64,000 nucleotides of DNA from Sphingobacterium mizutaii (GTDB lineage: Bacteria; Bacteroidota; Bacteroidia; Sphingobacteriales; Sphingobacteriaceae): positions 2,170,001 through 2,234,000 of the forward strand of contig NZ_LT906468.1 of NCBI RefSeq assembly GCF_900187125.1, in the 5' to 3' direction. The position numbers and the translations under genes are program-made. Below, in pieces: positions 1 through 7,732 of this stretch. Numbering within the stretch: the first letter of the stretch is position 1; every line of letters begins with the position of its first letter. The notes under the pieces are model-generated. The model was not told the origin of the DNA and made no database searches. It saw only the letters and a program-made list of their open reading frames with translations.

Positions 1-1
1 C

Positions 2-304
2 TTCTTGACCGGCAATTTAATTCCAATGAATAAGGATTGCTCTTATAGTATCGGTAAGTTTATTGCTAAAGATCAATTTGGTAATTTGGTATATTTCCAT
101 ACAGGAGAAAGTACCGGCTTCAATAACCTTGTGATGAGCATCCCTAAGAAGAACATCAATCTCAGTATTTTTACGAATAGAGATGACAAGAAAATCAACC
201 CGTTTATAGAAGAACTATTAAATATTATGGATATTCAATTGATGCAACAGGAGAAAAAACCAGTCTTCAAATGGCTGAGTGACACCTATGCGAATGAGCA
301 CTAA
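2..304 (+). CDS. Serine hydrolase (class C beta-lactamase-like), C-terminal fragment
   Basis: The open frame enters from the left edge of the window, so only the last 100 residues are present. The stretch YFHTGESTGFNNLV followed by IPKKNINLSIFTN resembles the end of the beta-lactamase/penicillin-binding-protein-like serine hydrolase fold, where an H-[ST]-G motif on a beta strand lines the active site and is followed by a strand ending in TN. The catalytic Ser-x-x-Lys would lie upstream of the window. The gene converges on the minus-strand lipoprotein gene; the two stop codons lie within the same four bases (301-304). Family assignment rests on this short C-terminal pattern only; the substrate is unknown. 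Confidence 0.6.
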   Translation, partial: FLTGNLIPMNKDCSYSIGKFIAKDQFGNLVYFHTGESTGFNNLVMSIPKKNINLSIFTNRDDKKINPFIEELLNIMDIQLMQQEKKPVFKWLSDTYANEH

Positions 305-840
305 TCATACTCCTTGACATTCGCAATCTTAATCTGTTCATTGTCTAGGATGAGTTTAATGTCACGGTGATAGTCAGTTTGCAACTTGCAATCCGAAATG
401 ATCAACTTTAAGTTTAGTTCTGCTGCGTTCTCATCCAAAAGATCGCAGCTAGAGACCTTTATTTCACCCCAATCTTGGCCAGAAATCAAAAATCCAGTGC
501 CTAGACTCGCCGTATCAATTTCAAATTTAGATCCCCATTTTTGATTGAGTTCAAATTTGGTGATGCTGCTATCGATATCCAATCCAGTGTTCATGGCATC
601 AAGCTTAAAGTTGTAATATTCATCGGTGGTAAGCAATTTCATCCTATCGAGGCCGCTATCTTTTGCAAAATAGCTTTCGATACTATCTTTTAGCCATTTA
701 CAGCCAGCCTCCGTACCGATGGGGTTCTTATCGAATTCAGGATTGGCAAGGGTATCTAAAGGGTCTTGTTTTGATTGTTGGGCATTATTGCTGCAAGCGA
801 TTGATCCAAACAATAGGGCAAAGAATAAATATCTTTTCAT
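301..840 (-). CDS. Putative lipoprotein of unknown function
   Basis: This encodes 179 residues beginning MKRYLFFALL with a lipobox-like end (FGSIAC), so it is probably a lipid-anchored envelope protein. I chose the ATG at 840 because the signal peptide starts there; the frame stays open 20 codons further upstream, but that extension would bury the signal sequence. After the cysteine comes a polar Ser/Asn/Gln-rich linker and then an unrecognised domain with two cysteines near residues 130 and 150. It is the last gene of the long minus-strand run, separated by 60 bases from the NTF2-like gene. I recognise no family. Confidence 0.7.
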   Translation of the reverse strand: MKRYLFFALLFGSIACSNNAQQSKQDPLDTLANPEFDKNPIGTEAGCKWLKDSIESYFAKDSGLDRMKLLTTDEYYNFKLDAMNTGLDIDSSITKFELNQKWGSKFEIDTASLGTGFLISGQDWGEIKVSSCDLLDENAAELNLKLIISDCKLQTDYHRDIKLILDNEQIKIANVKEYD

Positions 841-900
841 TCCGTCAATAATTAGTATTATAAAAATAGATAATATTCTTGAATAAAAACTGCAATCCAA

Positions 901-1272
901 TTAAATGGAAATTGCCATACTGCTGATTTTCTTGATCTTACTGGAACCTGCTGATGAGAACTCATAGAAGTCATGAAAGGCTATTTTCTCAGTTTTAAAG
1001 CTAAGAATGCCACTTGCTGCCGCATATTTTCCATGGCTCAGGATCTGTTTAAGCTCCAAAGCATCGGCCTTGGAACTTTTTATTTTTTCTAGATAATCAA
1101 CTACAGCCTCAAAACCTGATATCGTTTTATCTCCTACCATTTCCCATTCGATGTCCTGGTGGAACTGATCCGCGAGCGCCTTTACATCACCTTTGGCAAA
1201 CGCAATATTGAGGTCTCTGATAATCCTTCGCTTTGGAGCGTTATCACAGTCTTGAGGTGCAATGATTTTCAA
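901..1272 (-). CDS. NTF2-like / SnoaL-like domain protein
   Basis: A 123-residue single-domain protein. The pattern LNIAFAKGDVKALADQFHQDIEWEMVG, then a short helix and FHDFYEF near the end, matches the cone-shaped NTF2/SnoaL fold used by small isomerases, hydrolases and ligand-binding proteins. The apparent start is TTG at 1272, two bases after the stop of the upstream SRPBCC gene, so the pair is probably translationally coupled; no ATG lies close by. Substrate unknown. The sequence supports the fold, not an activity. Confidence 0.7.
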   Translation of the reverse strand: MKIIAPQDCDNAPKRRIIRDLNIAFAKGDVKALADQFHQDIEWEMVGDKTISGFEAVVDYLEKIKSSKADALELKQILSHGKYAAASGILSFKTEKIAFHDFYEFSSAGSSKIKKISSMAISI

Positions 1273-1274
1273 AT

Positions 1275-1799
1275 CTATTGTTTTTCTAAAATTTCCTTTA
1301 AATTGCTCAATCCAGCTTTAAAGTCCTTGTTCATATCAAAGAACAATCCCATGATATTAAAAGGATAGGGCATCTTTCCATCAATTTCCCAAACGACTTT
1401 GGAGCTCTCTGGACTGATCGCATCGACTTGCATGAATGATTTGTTGGCATCTCCCGTTCCGTTAAAGAATAAGTCCATTTCAACCCGTCCAGCAGTAGAA
1501 TCCACCTTGGTCAATACTTGCTTGCCATCTCCAACCTTCTTGCTTTTCCAAGTGTAAACAAAGCCTGGATTACCATCAGTACCTTCATAATTACGCTCAA
1601 TATTCGGGTCCTGTCTAGACCAATTGTCGTAATTTCCTTGGTTTCTGATCAGTTTCACATAGTCAAAAACCTCTGATTTTGGTTTATTGATGCTAATCTC
1701 GCTACCAGCATGGAAATCCTTAGGGACAAAGGCAGCAATAATTAGGATTAATGCAACTATACCTAGTACAGTCAATAAAAAATACTTTAAAAATTTCAT
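1275..1799 (-). CDS. SRPBCC family protein with N-terminal membrane anchor
   Basis: This 174-residue protein has one hydrophobic N-terminal helix (about residues 5-25, YFLLTVLGIVALILIIAAF) and then a START/polyketide-cyclase-like (SRPBCC) domain. The order is typical of the polyketide_cyc2 type: EISINKPKSEVFDYVKLIRN, a loop with NYDNWSRQDP, a strand block, and a C-terminal helix (FDMNKDFKAGLSNLKEIL) that would close the hydrophobic cavity. The domain probably sits outside the cytoplasmic membrane, tethered by the helix. It is directly upstream of the NTF2-like gene with a 2-base gap. The ligand cannot be read from sequence. Confidence 0.8.
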   Translation of the reverse strand: MKFLKYFLLTVLGIVALILIIAAFVPKDFHAGSEISINKPKSEVFDYVKLIRNQGNYDNWSRQDPNIERNYEGTDGNPGFVYTWKSKKVGDGKQVLTKVDSTAGRVEMDLFFNGTGDANKSFMQVDAISPESSKVVWEIDGKMPYPFNIMGLFFDMNKDFKAGLSNLKEILEKQ

Positions 1800-1826
1800 G
1801 TTGTAGTTAAATAAATAGTTTTGATT

Positions 1827-2357
1827 TTATTTTGTTATTAGGGTTAGCATTTTGTTAATGGTATTCAAGTTTCTGCCTGTTGCTATTACTTTCAGCTTTT
1901 TCTCGATAAAGTTATTGTTCAGCTTACTTTTTGCCATCCCCGAGGGCAAATAGAAATAGAATAATTTCCCTTTGTGCAAATATTCTTCTGGACCCAAATC
2001 AATGTTTTTAAAAAGCTCTAAAACAGTGTTTTCTGGTTCTTTGTTTAAATAAGTAATAAACACATGATTAGGAGCTAATTCGGCAGAGAACGGACAATCA
2101 TCAAGCGATTTACGCAGTTCTTTTTCAGCTAATGCAAAAACGGAGATGTCCAAACCAAATTCATTCTTGATCAAGCTATTGATAGCTGTAGCAAGCTTTT
2201 CCGAACTTTCATCAGATTTAAGCAAAATATTACCACTTTGAATATAGGTCTGCACATCCTGATAACCAGCTTTAGAAAGCTTCTCCTTCAATTCGGCCAT
2301 CTTAATCAGGTTCTTACCTGATACATTGACCGCCCTAAGGAAGATGATATATTGCAT
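1827..2357 (-). CDS. DUF1697 family protein
   Basis: A 176-residue cytoplasmic protein with the characteristic DUF1697 opening: YIIFLRAVNVSGKNLIKMAEL, then YQDVQTYIQSGNILL. The C-terminal part keeps the usual VIATGRNLNTINKMLTL pattern. Length and motifs match the whole family, so the gene looks intact. The family is widespread in bacteria and has no established biochemical role. It stands between the anchored SRPBCC gene and a two-domain PhnB-like gene, all on the minus strand. Confidence 0.85.
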   Translation of the reverse strand: MQYIIFLRAVNVSGKNLIKMAELKEKLSKAGYQDVQTYIQSGNILLKSDESSEKLATAINSLIKNEFGLDISVFALAEKELRKSLDDCPFSAELAPNHVFITYLNKEPENTVLELFKNIDLGPEEYLHKGKLFYFYLPSGMAKSKLNNNFIEKKLKVIATGRNLNTINKMLTLITK

Positions 2358-2371
2358 AATTAGTGATCTTG

Positions 2372-3196
2372 TTAAGCATTTACTAACGAAGATATCTCAA
2401 TTTTTTTCATTTTCATTAATGCAGGACCTGCATTCTGATTTTGAAGCAATTTATTGATGTCCTTTGGAATCACTTGCCAACTCACCCCAAACTGATCCTT
2501 ACACCAGCCACACATGCTTTCTTCACCAACTTCAGTGATTTTATTCCAGTAATAGTCAATTTCTTCCTGGTCTTTGCAAAGAATGGTCATCGAGGTGGCT
2601 TCATTAAAAGTAAATGGCTGAGGTACACCTGAGTCCATTGCTGCTAAGGTCACTCCATTGGCTTTGAATTGGGTGTGCTGAACCTGACCTTTTATGGGGC
2701 CTTCAGGATATTCCATGACACCTTGTAATTCAAAGTCAGGGAATAGATCCTCGTAGAATTTCAATGCCTCCTTACATTTTCCCTGTTGCTCCCCACAATA
2801 CATCAAGGTCGGTACTATGGCTTGCTGATTTACATTTTCCAGTTTCCCATAGTATAGCTGCCAGTTGTATCCATATTTATCCGCAATCCAACCATAATGT
2901 TCAGAGAACGGATATTGCTGCAAAGGCATTAAAATTTGGCCACCATCTAATAATTTGTTCCATACTTGGTCAATTTCCTCTTTACTTTCAAAAACCGGCA
3001 TAAAGGAAATGGCAGGAGTAGGTTTGAAAATTGGACCGCCATTGATCCCTATAAAGTTTAAGCCCATGATATTGACCTCAACCACCACGCCATTGTCCTT
3101 TATGATTGAACTATTTGGAAATACATCGGTATAAAAATCAAATGCTTCTTTGGCTTGACTATCAAACCAAAGTGAAGGTATTATCTTGTTTGCCAT
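2372..3196 (-). CDS. Two-domain VOC / PhnB-like protein
   Basis: Tandem duplication of the PhnB-like (3-demethylubiquinone-9 3-methyltransferase-like, VOC superfamily) fold in 274 residues. The first half opens IIPSLWFDSQAKEAFDFYTDVFPNS and the second opens IVPTLMYCGEQQGKCKEALKFYEDLFP; both end with an FG/YG-x-x-WQ element (YGYNWQL, FGVSWQV). The ATG at 3196 (MANKIIP) was chosen; the open frame continues 21 codons upstream but that part does not look like the fold. VOC proteins bind metals or small hydrophobic ligands; some relatives give antibiotic tolerance, but nothing here points to a substrate. Confidence 0.8.
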   Translation of the reverse strand: MANKIIPSLWFDSQAKEAFDFYTDVFPNSSIIKDNGVVVEVNIMGLNFIGINGGPIFKPTPAISFMPVFESKEEIDQVWNKLLDGGQILMPLQQYPFSEHYGWIADKYGYNWQLYYGKLENVNQQAIVPTLMYCGEQQGKCKEALKFYEDLFPDFELQGVMEYPEGPIKGQVQHTQFKANGVTLAAMDSGVPQPFTFNEATSMTILCKDQEEIDYYWNKITEVGEESMCGWCKDQFGVSWQVIPKDINKLLQNQNAGPALMKMKKIEISSLVNA

Positions 3197-3287
3197 TATT
3201 TTATAGTTTATAATATCGTTTAATTGAGTTAGGAGTATGATTTCTTCGATAAAGGACATGATTTCGCTATTTTAATGGATTCCGTAA

Positions 3288-3863
3288 CTAATGCAAAACT
3301 TGATATATTGAGTTTACAACAGAGGATGGAAAGGTATTGTTCGATATTAATTTTAACTTTAAAAGCTCTTCCTGCTCGGATAAAAAATGGTAGCCTTTGC
3401 CGATAGCAACTGGACAAACCATCAGATGCAATTCATCTACTAGCTTAGCTTCAAATAAGGATTTCGTTAAACTTAGGCTTCCCCAGACAACAATGTTCTT
3501 CCCTGGTTTTGCTTTCAGGCCATTGATAAAATCAACATAGTTTTCATTCACCAATGTTGCAGAATCCCAATCACCCCAAGAAACAGTTTCCAATGTGTTA
3601 GAGAAGATAAATTTATCCGTGCTGTTCAATCCTGGCGCGACAGGTTCTTGTATTGGGTCCACATTAGGCCAAAAATCCAGGAACATTTCATAGGTTTTCC
3701 TGCCTAACAGGATGCTGTCAATCGTTTTGATGAAATCTACCATATACTCATCCACTTCTTTCCCGATATGCATGCGCGTACCATCAAAGAAACTGGTTGT
3801 CTTTTCCCGGTCGGCAGCAAATCCGTCCACAGAAATATATTCTTGTACGATTAATTTTCTCAT
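3288..3863 (-). CDS. Dihydrofolate reductase family protein (RibD C-terminal-like)
   Basis: The protein (191 residues) starts RKLIVQEYISVDGFAAD, the standard opening of the RibD-C/DHFR-like family, and contains ILLGRKTYEMFLDFWP and VVWGSLSLTKSLFEAKLVDELHLMVCPV, both conserved family blocks forming the NADPH-binding Rossmann-like fold. Such stand-alone proteins are usually called dihydrofolate-reductase-like or riboflavin-biosynthesis-reductase-like, but they are not the housekeeping DHFR. The gene is complete and belongs to the minus-strand run of small enzymes and binding proteins. Confidence 0.8.
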   Translation of the reverse strand: MRKLIVQEYISVDGFAADREKTTSFFDGTRMHIGKEVDEYMVDFIKTIDSILLGRKTYEMFLDFWPNVDPIQEPVAPGLNSTDKFIFSNTLETVSWGDWDSATLVNENYVDFINGLKAKPGKNIVVWGSLSLTKSLFEAKLVDELHLMVCPVAIGKGYHFLSEQEELLKLKLISNNTFPSSVVNSIYQVLH

Positions 3864-3893
3864 AGTGCGTGATTTTTATTAGAAATATCTCTT

Positions 3894-4271
3894 CTAATCT
3901 TCATTATCAGCAGATAGATGAAGGATATTTCCAGCAGGATCCTTAATCCAATCTACATTTTCAAGGCCTTCTTCTTCAGGATTGACAAAAGCAATATCAT
4001 TGGCCTTAAAGTATGCTCTAGCTTTCTGGAGTTGGTCCGTACTCAGTTCTAATAGTATTCTCGGTTCTTTTCTAGCCGGTACAGCATCTAGCCAAAGGCA
4101 GATGGAACCAAATGAAATCTTAGCTGATCGGATAACCTGAGGACCATTTACTTGGATTTCTTCCATATCCATCAAGAGAATGTCCCGATAGAAATGTAAG
4201 GTCTCTTCAAATAATTCTTGTGGAATCTTTAATGCAATATTGTTGCTAGCTTTTAGGGTAATTTTTCCCAT
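3894..4271 (-). CDS. VOC / glyoxalase-like domain protein
   Basis: A single VOC-type domain of 125 residues: a helix EELFEETLHFYRDIL after the first strand, then SICLWLDAVP, a middle helix QLQKARAYFKANDI, and a terminal VDWIKDPAGNILHLS block, where the -DPxGN- turn is typical of glyoxalase/bleomycin-resistance folds. I start at the ATG at 4271; an in-frame TTG three codons upstream is also possible. The usual metal-ligand Glu/His pattern is not clearly complete, so it may be a binding protein and not an enzyme. Confidence 0.7.
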   Translation of the reverse strand: MGKITLKASNNIALKIPQELFEETLHFYRDILLMDMEEIQVNGPQVIRSAKISFGSICLWLDAVPARKEPRILLELSTDQLQKARAYFKANDIAFVNPEEEGLENVDWIKDPAGNILHLSADNED

Positions 4272-4302
4272 ACGATCCAATGCAATAAAATGAATTCCTT
4301 AA

Positions 4303-4337
4303 AATCAGTAACACATTTTTTGAATGTGTTACTGATT
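4303..4337 (-). terminator. Perfect 15-bp-stem hairpin, possible terminator
   Basis: Two 15-base arms (4303-4317 and 4323-4337) pair perfectly around a 5-base loop. It lies between the stop of the PhnB-like gene (4363) and the start of the next minus-strand VOC gene (4271). On the minus strand the stem is followed by a short T-rich run (TTTT), so it may terminate or attenuate transcription within the run. Confidence 0.5.
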
Positions 4338-4362
4338 GGTTAATTGTTAGTGATCAAATCTC

Positions 4363-4809
4363 TTAACCCATTTTCTTGTTTCCTTCAAAATGGATCATCC
4401 AATTGATACCAAATTGATCTTGGAAAGAAGAATACAGTTCAGCAAAAAAAGTTTCTTCCAAAGGCATTTCGATTAGTTTTGCCCCTGCAGAAAGCGAATC
4501 GAAAAGATCTTTGGCTTCATCGGCAGAAGCTACATCCAACATGATATAAATAGAGTTCCCATTGGTCAGTTTATGTCCAAAACCTTCTACTACATCCGAA
4601 CCCATCAGCATGGTGTCAGGATTAATGCGTAGCGAAGTATGCATAACCTTTCCTTTGGCATCCTCCGGTAATGGTGGGAAGTTTGGATCTGCAGGCATAT
4701 CACCAAATAAATATGTCCCTTGAGCCTCTGTTTTAAACACCTTTTGATAAAAATCAAAAGCTTGTTTACAATCACCGTTAAAGTTTAGATAAGCATGAAC
4801 CTTTGCCAT
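4363..4809 (-). CDS. PhnB-like VOC protein
   Basis: One PhnB-like domain (148 residues) with the family pattern AYLNFNGDCKQAFDFYQKVF near the N terminus, KVMHTSLRI followed by LMGSDV in the middle, and FGINWMIHFE at the end. It is paralogous to each half of the two-domain gene at 2372-3196 but has its own sequence, so this is family expansion and not recent duplication. Function unknown; PhnB itself has no assigned reaction. Confidence 0.8.
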   Translation of the reverse strand: MAKVHAYLNFNGDCKQAFDFYQKVFKTEAQGTYLFGDMPADPNFPPLPEDAKGKVMHTSLRINPDTMLMGSDVVEGFGHKLTNGNSIYIMLDVASADEAKDLFDSLSAGAKLIEMPLEETFFAELYSSFQDQFGINWMIHFEGNKKMG

Positions 4810-4864
4810 AATGTTTTAATTTTTCTGGTTTATATTTAATTAATGTGTCTTATTCTTAATAAGA

Positions 4865-5350
4865 TTATTGCTTTTTCAGCAATGCTTCCAAATTGTTCAG
4901 GCCCATTTCATAGCCTTCTAAAAAGCCCATGTCCAGGTAAGATTTTAAAGTCTCTGCCGAATCGTACGTACAAGAAGAAGTAACTGTACATTCGCCATCT
5001 TTAAATGAAAAGTCATTCCTCCAAGTTGAACTTGGAATATCCTTACTGGGGTTTCCACTTTCATCACAGAAACCGTCTACACCTAAATAATAATTTTGTG
5101 GGTCTATTTCTTTGTAATCCATGAATGACCAGTGGATTTCTCCATTTGGGCCAGTCATATTATATAGCCATCTTCCACCAACTGAAAAATCCTGTGACTT
5201 TGTATTGCATTTCCAAGGTTTTGGAGCCCACCATTCATCTAGGATGTTAGAGTCGGTAAATGCGTTCCATACTTGTTCTTTATTAGCCTCAAATGTCCGT
5301 GTGATGATTACTTCGTTCTCCTTGATCTGATGTTGAAATTTCTTTTCCAT
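4865..5350 (-). CDS. SRPBCC / AHSA1-type protein
   Basis: A 161-residue AHSA1-like SRPBCC domain. The opening VIITRTFEANKEQVWNAFTD and the following LDEWWAPKPW, then FSVGGRWLYNMTGPNG, are the classical family blocks; the long C-terminal helix is GYEMGLNNLEALL. The fold forms a hydrophobic pocket for an unknown small ligand. A 16-bp palindromic box lies about 65 bases upstream of the start (5415-5430) and resembles a box upstream of another SRPBCC gene in the run (7710-7725), suggesting shared control. Confidence 0.85.
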   Translation of the reverse strand: MEKKFQHQIKENEVIITRTFEANKEQVWNAFTDSNILDEWWAPKPWKCNTKSQDFSVGGRWLYNMTGPNGEIHWSFMDYKEIDPQNYYLGVDGFCDESGNPSKDIPSSTWRNDFSFKDGECTVTSSCTYDSAETLKSYLDMGFLEGYEMGLNNLEALLKKQ

Positions 5351-5414
5351 AGCATATATGTTTTGTTTTTCTTCAAATAGTAAATCTAAGTTACAGCGCT
5401 ATCCATGGAATCCA

Positions 5415-5430
5415 CTTGCCATAAGACAAG
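5415..5430. promoter_or_regulatory. 16-bp palindromic box upstream of an SRPBCC gene
   Basis: Half-sites CTTGCC and GACAAG are separated by ATAA. In one orientation the box is 14/16 identical to the box at 7710-7725; both lie 50-65 bases upstream of an SRPBCC gene start. A shared operator is my inference. Confidence 0.35.
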
Positions 5431-5445
5431 TAATGAATATTTCAG

Positions 5446-5862
5446 TTATTTTTTAGAAGAACGCATAGCTGGAAGCTTCTTAATGGAATCATCCTTCAAC
5501 ATCTTTTGGTATTCCTCAGTTGCACTGTCGATCAAACGTATCTTTCCCTCGGCATCATAATAAATACCCCAACCATAAGTTTTTGCTAGGGGAGAAGTCC
5601 TTAAACAAGCTTGTCCTTTCGAATAGAATTTTTCCCGCTCTTCCGCTAACTCTCCTTCCAATAATTCTTTCCTTTGGGCATGGATGTCAAAGATCAAATC
5701 ATCCGAGTTAACTTGAGCCGGTTCCTTCATCAACCTATCAAATTGCAGATTTGCCACAGTTAATTTGTCGATCTTTACAGGAGGCATTTCTCCTTTTAAA
5801 GATTTACAATCCTCAGCTACTGTGATCAAGGTATTGTAATAATTCGTACTATGTGTTTTCAT
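5446..5862 (-). CDS. DUF6157 family protein
   Basis: The 138-residue protein opens THSTNYYNTLITVAEDC and continues with GEMPPVKIDKLTVANLQFDRLMKEPAQVNSDDLIFDI, which matches the pattern I know as DUF6157: a small cytoplasmic protein with an aspartate/cysteine motif near residue 18 and a proline-containing turn. The SPLAKTYGWGIYYDAEGKIRLID part is also typical of the family. No biochemical role is established. Start is a clear ATG with the next gene well separated upstream. Confidence 0.7.
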   Translation of the reverse strand: MKTHSTNYYNTLITVAEDCKSLKGEMPPVKIDKLTVANLQFDRLMKEPAQVNSDDLIFDIHAQRKELLEGELAEEREKFYSKGQACLRTSPLAKTYGWGIYYDAEGKIRLIDSATEEYQKMLKDDSIKKLPAMRSSKK

Positions 5863-5936
5863 GAAGCTTTCTTTGGATTACAGCATAAAGTTAGAGTCCA
5901 ATAGTGACAACAGTTTGTCAACTGATTTCATCAAAT

Positions 5937-6371
5937 TTATTTTTCGGGAATGATTCTTTCGTATTTATCTGAAATAAAAGCAATAGACTCTTGCATGATG
6001 TTTTTTAAAACATCCAAGTTTATATCATCCAGCTTTTTGATGTAGATACAGGCTTTTCCCATTTTGAATTTACCGAAACCTTCCAAGAGATGTTTATGCT
6101 CCTCGCAGCCAGTAAATACATAGAGGGAGATGGCAGCTTTCCTAGGTGAAAAACCCAACAACGGGGCATCACCTTGATGCCCCGTTGCGTATTTATAATG
6201 GTATTGACCAAAACCAATGATACTTGGGCCAAACATTTTTGCTGGTTCTCCAGTAGCTTCTTCCATCAGCTCAATAAGCGCTAAAGAGTCTTTTTTCTTT
6301 TGATCATTGTCTAAATCATCGATGTATGCATAGACATCATCTGCCGTAAATTGCGTTTTGACTTTAGCCAT
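5937..6371 (-). CDS. DUF1801 domain protein
   Basis: A single DUF1801 domain in 144 residues: TADDVYAYIDDLDNDQKKKDSLALIELM, then PAKMFGPSIIGFGQYHYKYATG and FSPRKAAISLYVFTG, with the terminal KMGKACIYIKKLDDINLDVLKNIM. This pattern is characteristic of the YdhG-like family. It is paralogous to the two copies inside the gene at 9297-10232. The stop is close behind the SRPBCC gene start (3 bases after its stop), consistent with one transcript. Confidence 0.85.
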   Translation of the reverse strand: MAKVKTQFTADDVYAYIDDLDNDQKKKDSLALIELMEEATGEPAKMFGPSIIGFGQYHYKYATGHQGDAPLLGFSPRKAAISLYVFTGCEEHKHLLEGFGKFKMGKACIYIKKLDDINLDVLKNIMQESIAFISDKYERIIPEK

Positions 6372-6373
6372 AA

Positions 6374-6826
6374 TTATCGCTCACAGATTTCTTTTAATTT
6401 TTTTAAGGCTTCGGGCCAGGTTTCATCAAACATGTGTAGATCATCCTCATCGGAAATTTCCAAAGAGCAAAGTACATTTGTCTTTCCATTTTCTTCTTTG
6501 AACCTATAGATCTCCAAAGCGTTTTTCCAATTGTCGATTCCTGGACCCTCATATTTTTCGCCACTTTGGTCAAACATCCCTAGATGTCTAATGATCACGA
6601 TTTCTCCCGGGATATTCTTGTCGATCACTGAAACCATTCCAGCTTCATTTCCGTTCTGATCCAAAGATAGAAACCTTATTTTCGAATTTTCTTCCCAATT
6701 CCCTTTTACATCCGAGGTAGGGCTGAAGGGTTTGGTCCATTCCCTATAGCTATCTCTTTCTAGCATTTTGGAATGCACAGTTTTTGCGTCTGCATTAATC
6801 TGCTCGCTAAAATATATCGTATTCAT
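6374..6826 (-). CDS. SRPBCC family protein
   Basis: A 150-residue protein with the SRPBCC order: TIYFSEQINADAKTVHSKML, then YREWTKPFSPTSDVKGNWEENSKIRFL, a strand-rich core and the closing helix WPEALKKLKEICE. The ATG at 6826 is preferred; it sits one base from the stop of the upstream VOC gene, so the two are likely coupled. The open frame extends 11 codons further, overlapping that gene, without family-like residues. Ligand unknown. Confidence 0.8.
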   Translation of the reverse strand: MNTIYFSEQINADAKTVHSKMLERDSYREWTKPFSPTSDVKGNWEENSKIRFLSLDQNGNEAGMVSVIDKNIPGEIVIIRHLGMFDQSGEKYEGPGIDNWKNALEIYRFKEENGKTNVLCSLEISDEDDLHMFDETWPEALKKLKEICER

Positions 6827-6827
6827 T

Positions 6828-7223
6828 TTATTGGAATTTACCGAATCCAAAAACTGCACCAGCTGGATCCTGAATGATTACATAATTATAAGTGCCATCA
6901 GCTTTCTTGTTTTCATGGACTAGCTTCCCACCCCGAGCAATGGCCTTTTCCAAGGTAGCAGCTACATCATCCACACAAACGTACATGATCCATTGCGGCG
7001 GTATGCTCGCATTGATACCGCGTTGGTTGCAGATGCCACCGGCCGGGTTCTTTTCATCATAGAGCATCGCATAATCGTTATAGGATTCCTCGCCATCTTT
7101 CATGGCTACAGGGTATTCCTGCCAACCTATGACATCTTTATAGAATTCCTTCAAGGAATCCGCTTGGTTGGTTGTCAAATCTGCCCAAACAATCTGGCCT
7201 GCTTTATATTTCTGTTCTGACAT
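6828..7223 (-). CDS. VOC / glyoxalase-like protein
   Basis: A 131-residue VOC domain of the type sometimes called hydroxylase- or CFP30B-like: GQIVWADLTTNQADSLKEFYKDVIGW, a gap with YAMLYDEKNPAGGICNQRG, IPPQWIMYVCVDDVAATLEKAIARGGKLVHE and the closing IIQDPAGAVFGFGKF. It is complete and lies 21 bases downstream of the SRPBCC gene at 7245-7658 and one base before the next SRPBCC gene, so VOC and SRPBCC genes alternate in a probable operon. Confidence 0.85.
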   Translation of the reverse strand: MSEQKYKAGQIVWADLTTNQADSLKEFYKDVIGWQEYPVAMKDGEESYNDYAMLYDEKNPAGGICNQRGINASIPPQWIMYVCVDDVAATLEKAIARGGKLVHENKKADGTYNYVIIQDPAGAVFGFGKFQ

Positions 7224-7244
7224 CTTGTTCTATATTGTTAATTT

Positions 7245-7658
7245 TTAGTTTTCTACGTGTTTTTTAAAATTATCCAAGATTGCCTGCCAACCATCTCTTT
7301 GCATATCCTCAGGGTTGGAATCCTCCATGTCAAAATCAATGCTGACTGCGGTCTTTCCATTTTCATCCTTAAATTTGATGTCCGTCTCACGATTATCGCC
7401 CAATACATAAGATATGCTGTTCATCGGGGTAACCTCCGTATAGGTGCCTTCAAAGTCAAATTCAAAACTGCCATCCTTGGCCGCCATTTTATTCTTGAAC
7501 TTTCCACCAACCCGTAAGTCATTCTCTGAGGAAGGGCAATGCCAATCCTCCGATGCATGGTTCCATTGTTTAATATCTTCGGGATTATTGTAGGCATCCC
7601 AAACAGTCTTGATCGGTGCGTCAATTAAGGTGTCGATATGAATTCTTTTCTTTTCCAT
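7245..7658 (-). CDS. SRPBCC / AHSA1-type protein
   Basis: A compact SRPBCC domain of 137 residues: IHIDTLIDAPIKTVWDAYNNPEDIKQWNHA, then DLRVGGKFKNKMAAKDGSFEFDFEGTY and the closing helix DGWQAILDNFKKHVE. All blocks of the AHSA1-like family are present. Upstream, a 16-bp palindromic box (7710-7725) is followed directly by TTG, 18 bases, and TAAATTCG, which resembles a Bacteroidota promoter; this may be the head of the VOC/SRPBCC operon. Function unknown. Confidence 0.85.
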   Translation of the reverse strand: MEKKRIHIDTLIDAPIKTVWDAYNNPEDIKQWNHASEDWHCPSSENDLRVGGKFKNKMAAKDGSFEFDFEGTYTEVTPMNSISYVLGDNRETDIKFKDENGKTAVSIDFDMEDSNPEDMQRDGWQAILDNFKKHVEN

Positions 7659-7709
7659 AATAGTATATTCTTGTGATAGTCGAATTTAAGGGTAAATAAT
7701 TTATAGCAA

Positions 7710-7725
7710 CTTGCCCTATGGCAAG
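7710..7725. promoter_or_regulatory. 16-bp palindromic box upstream of an SRPBCC gene
   Basis: CTTGCC and GGCAAG pair perfectly around CTAT. On the minus strand the box abuts a TTG that is 18 bases from TAAATTCG, a possible -33/-7 pair for the SRPBCC gene at 7245-7658. It closely resembles the box at 5415-5430. It could alternatively be a weak terminator for the hydrolase gene ending at 7733. Confidence 0.4.
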
Positions 7726-7732
7726 AAATATT

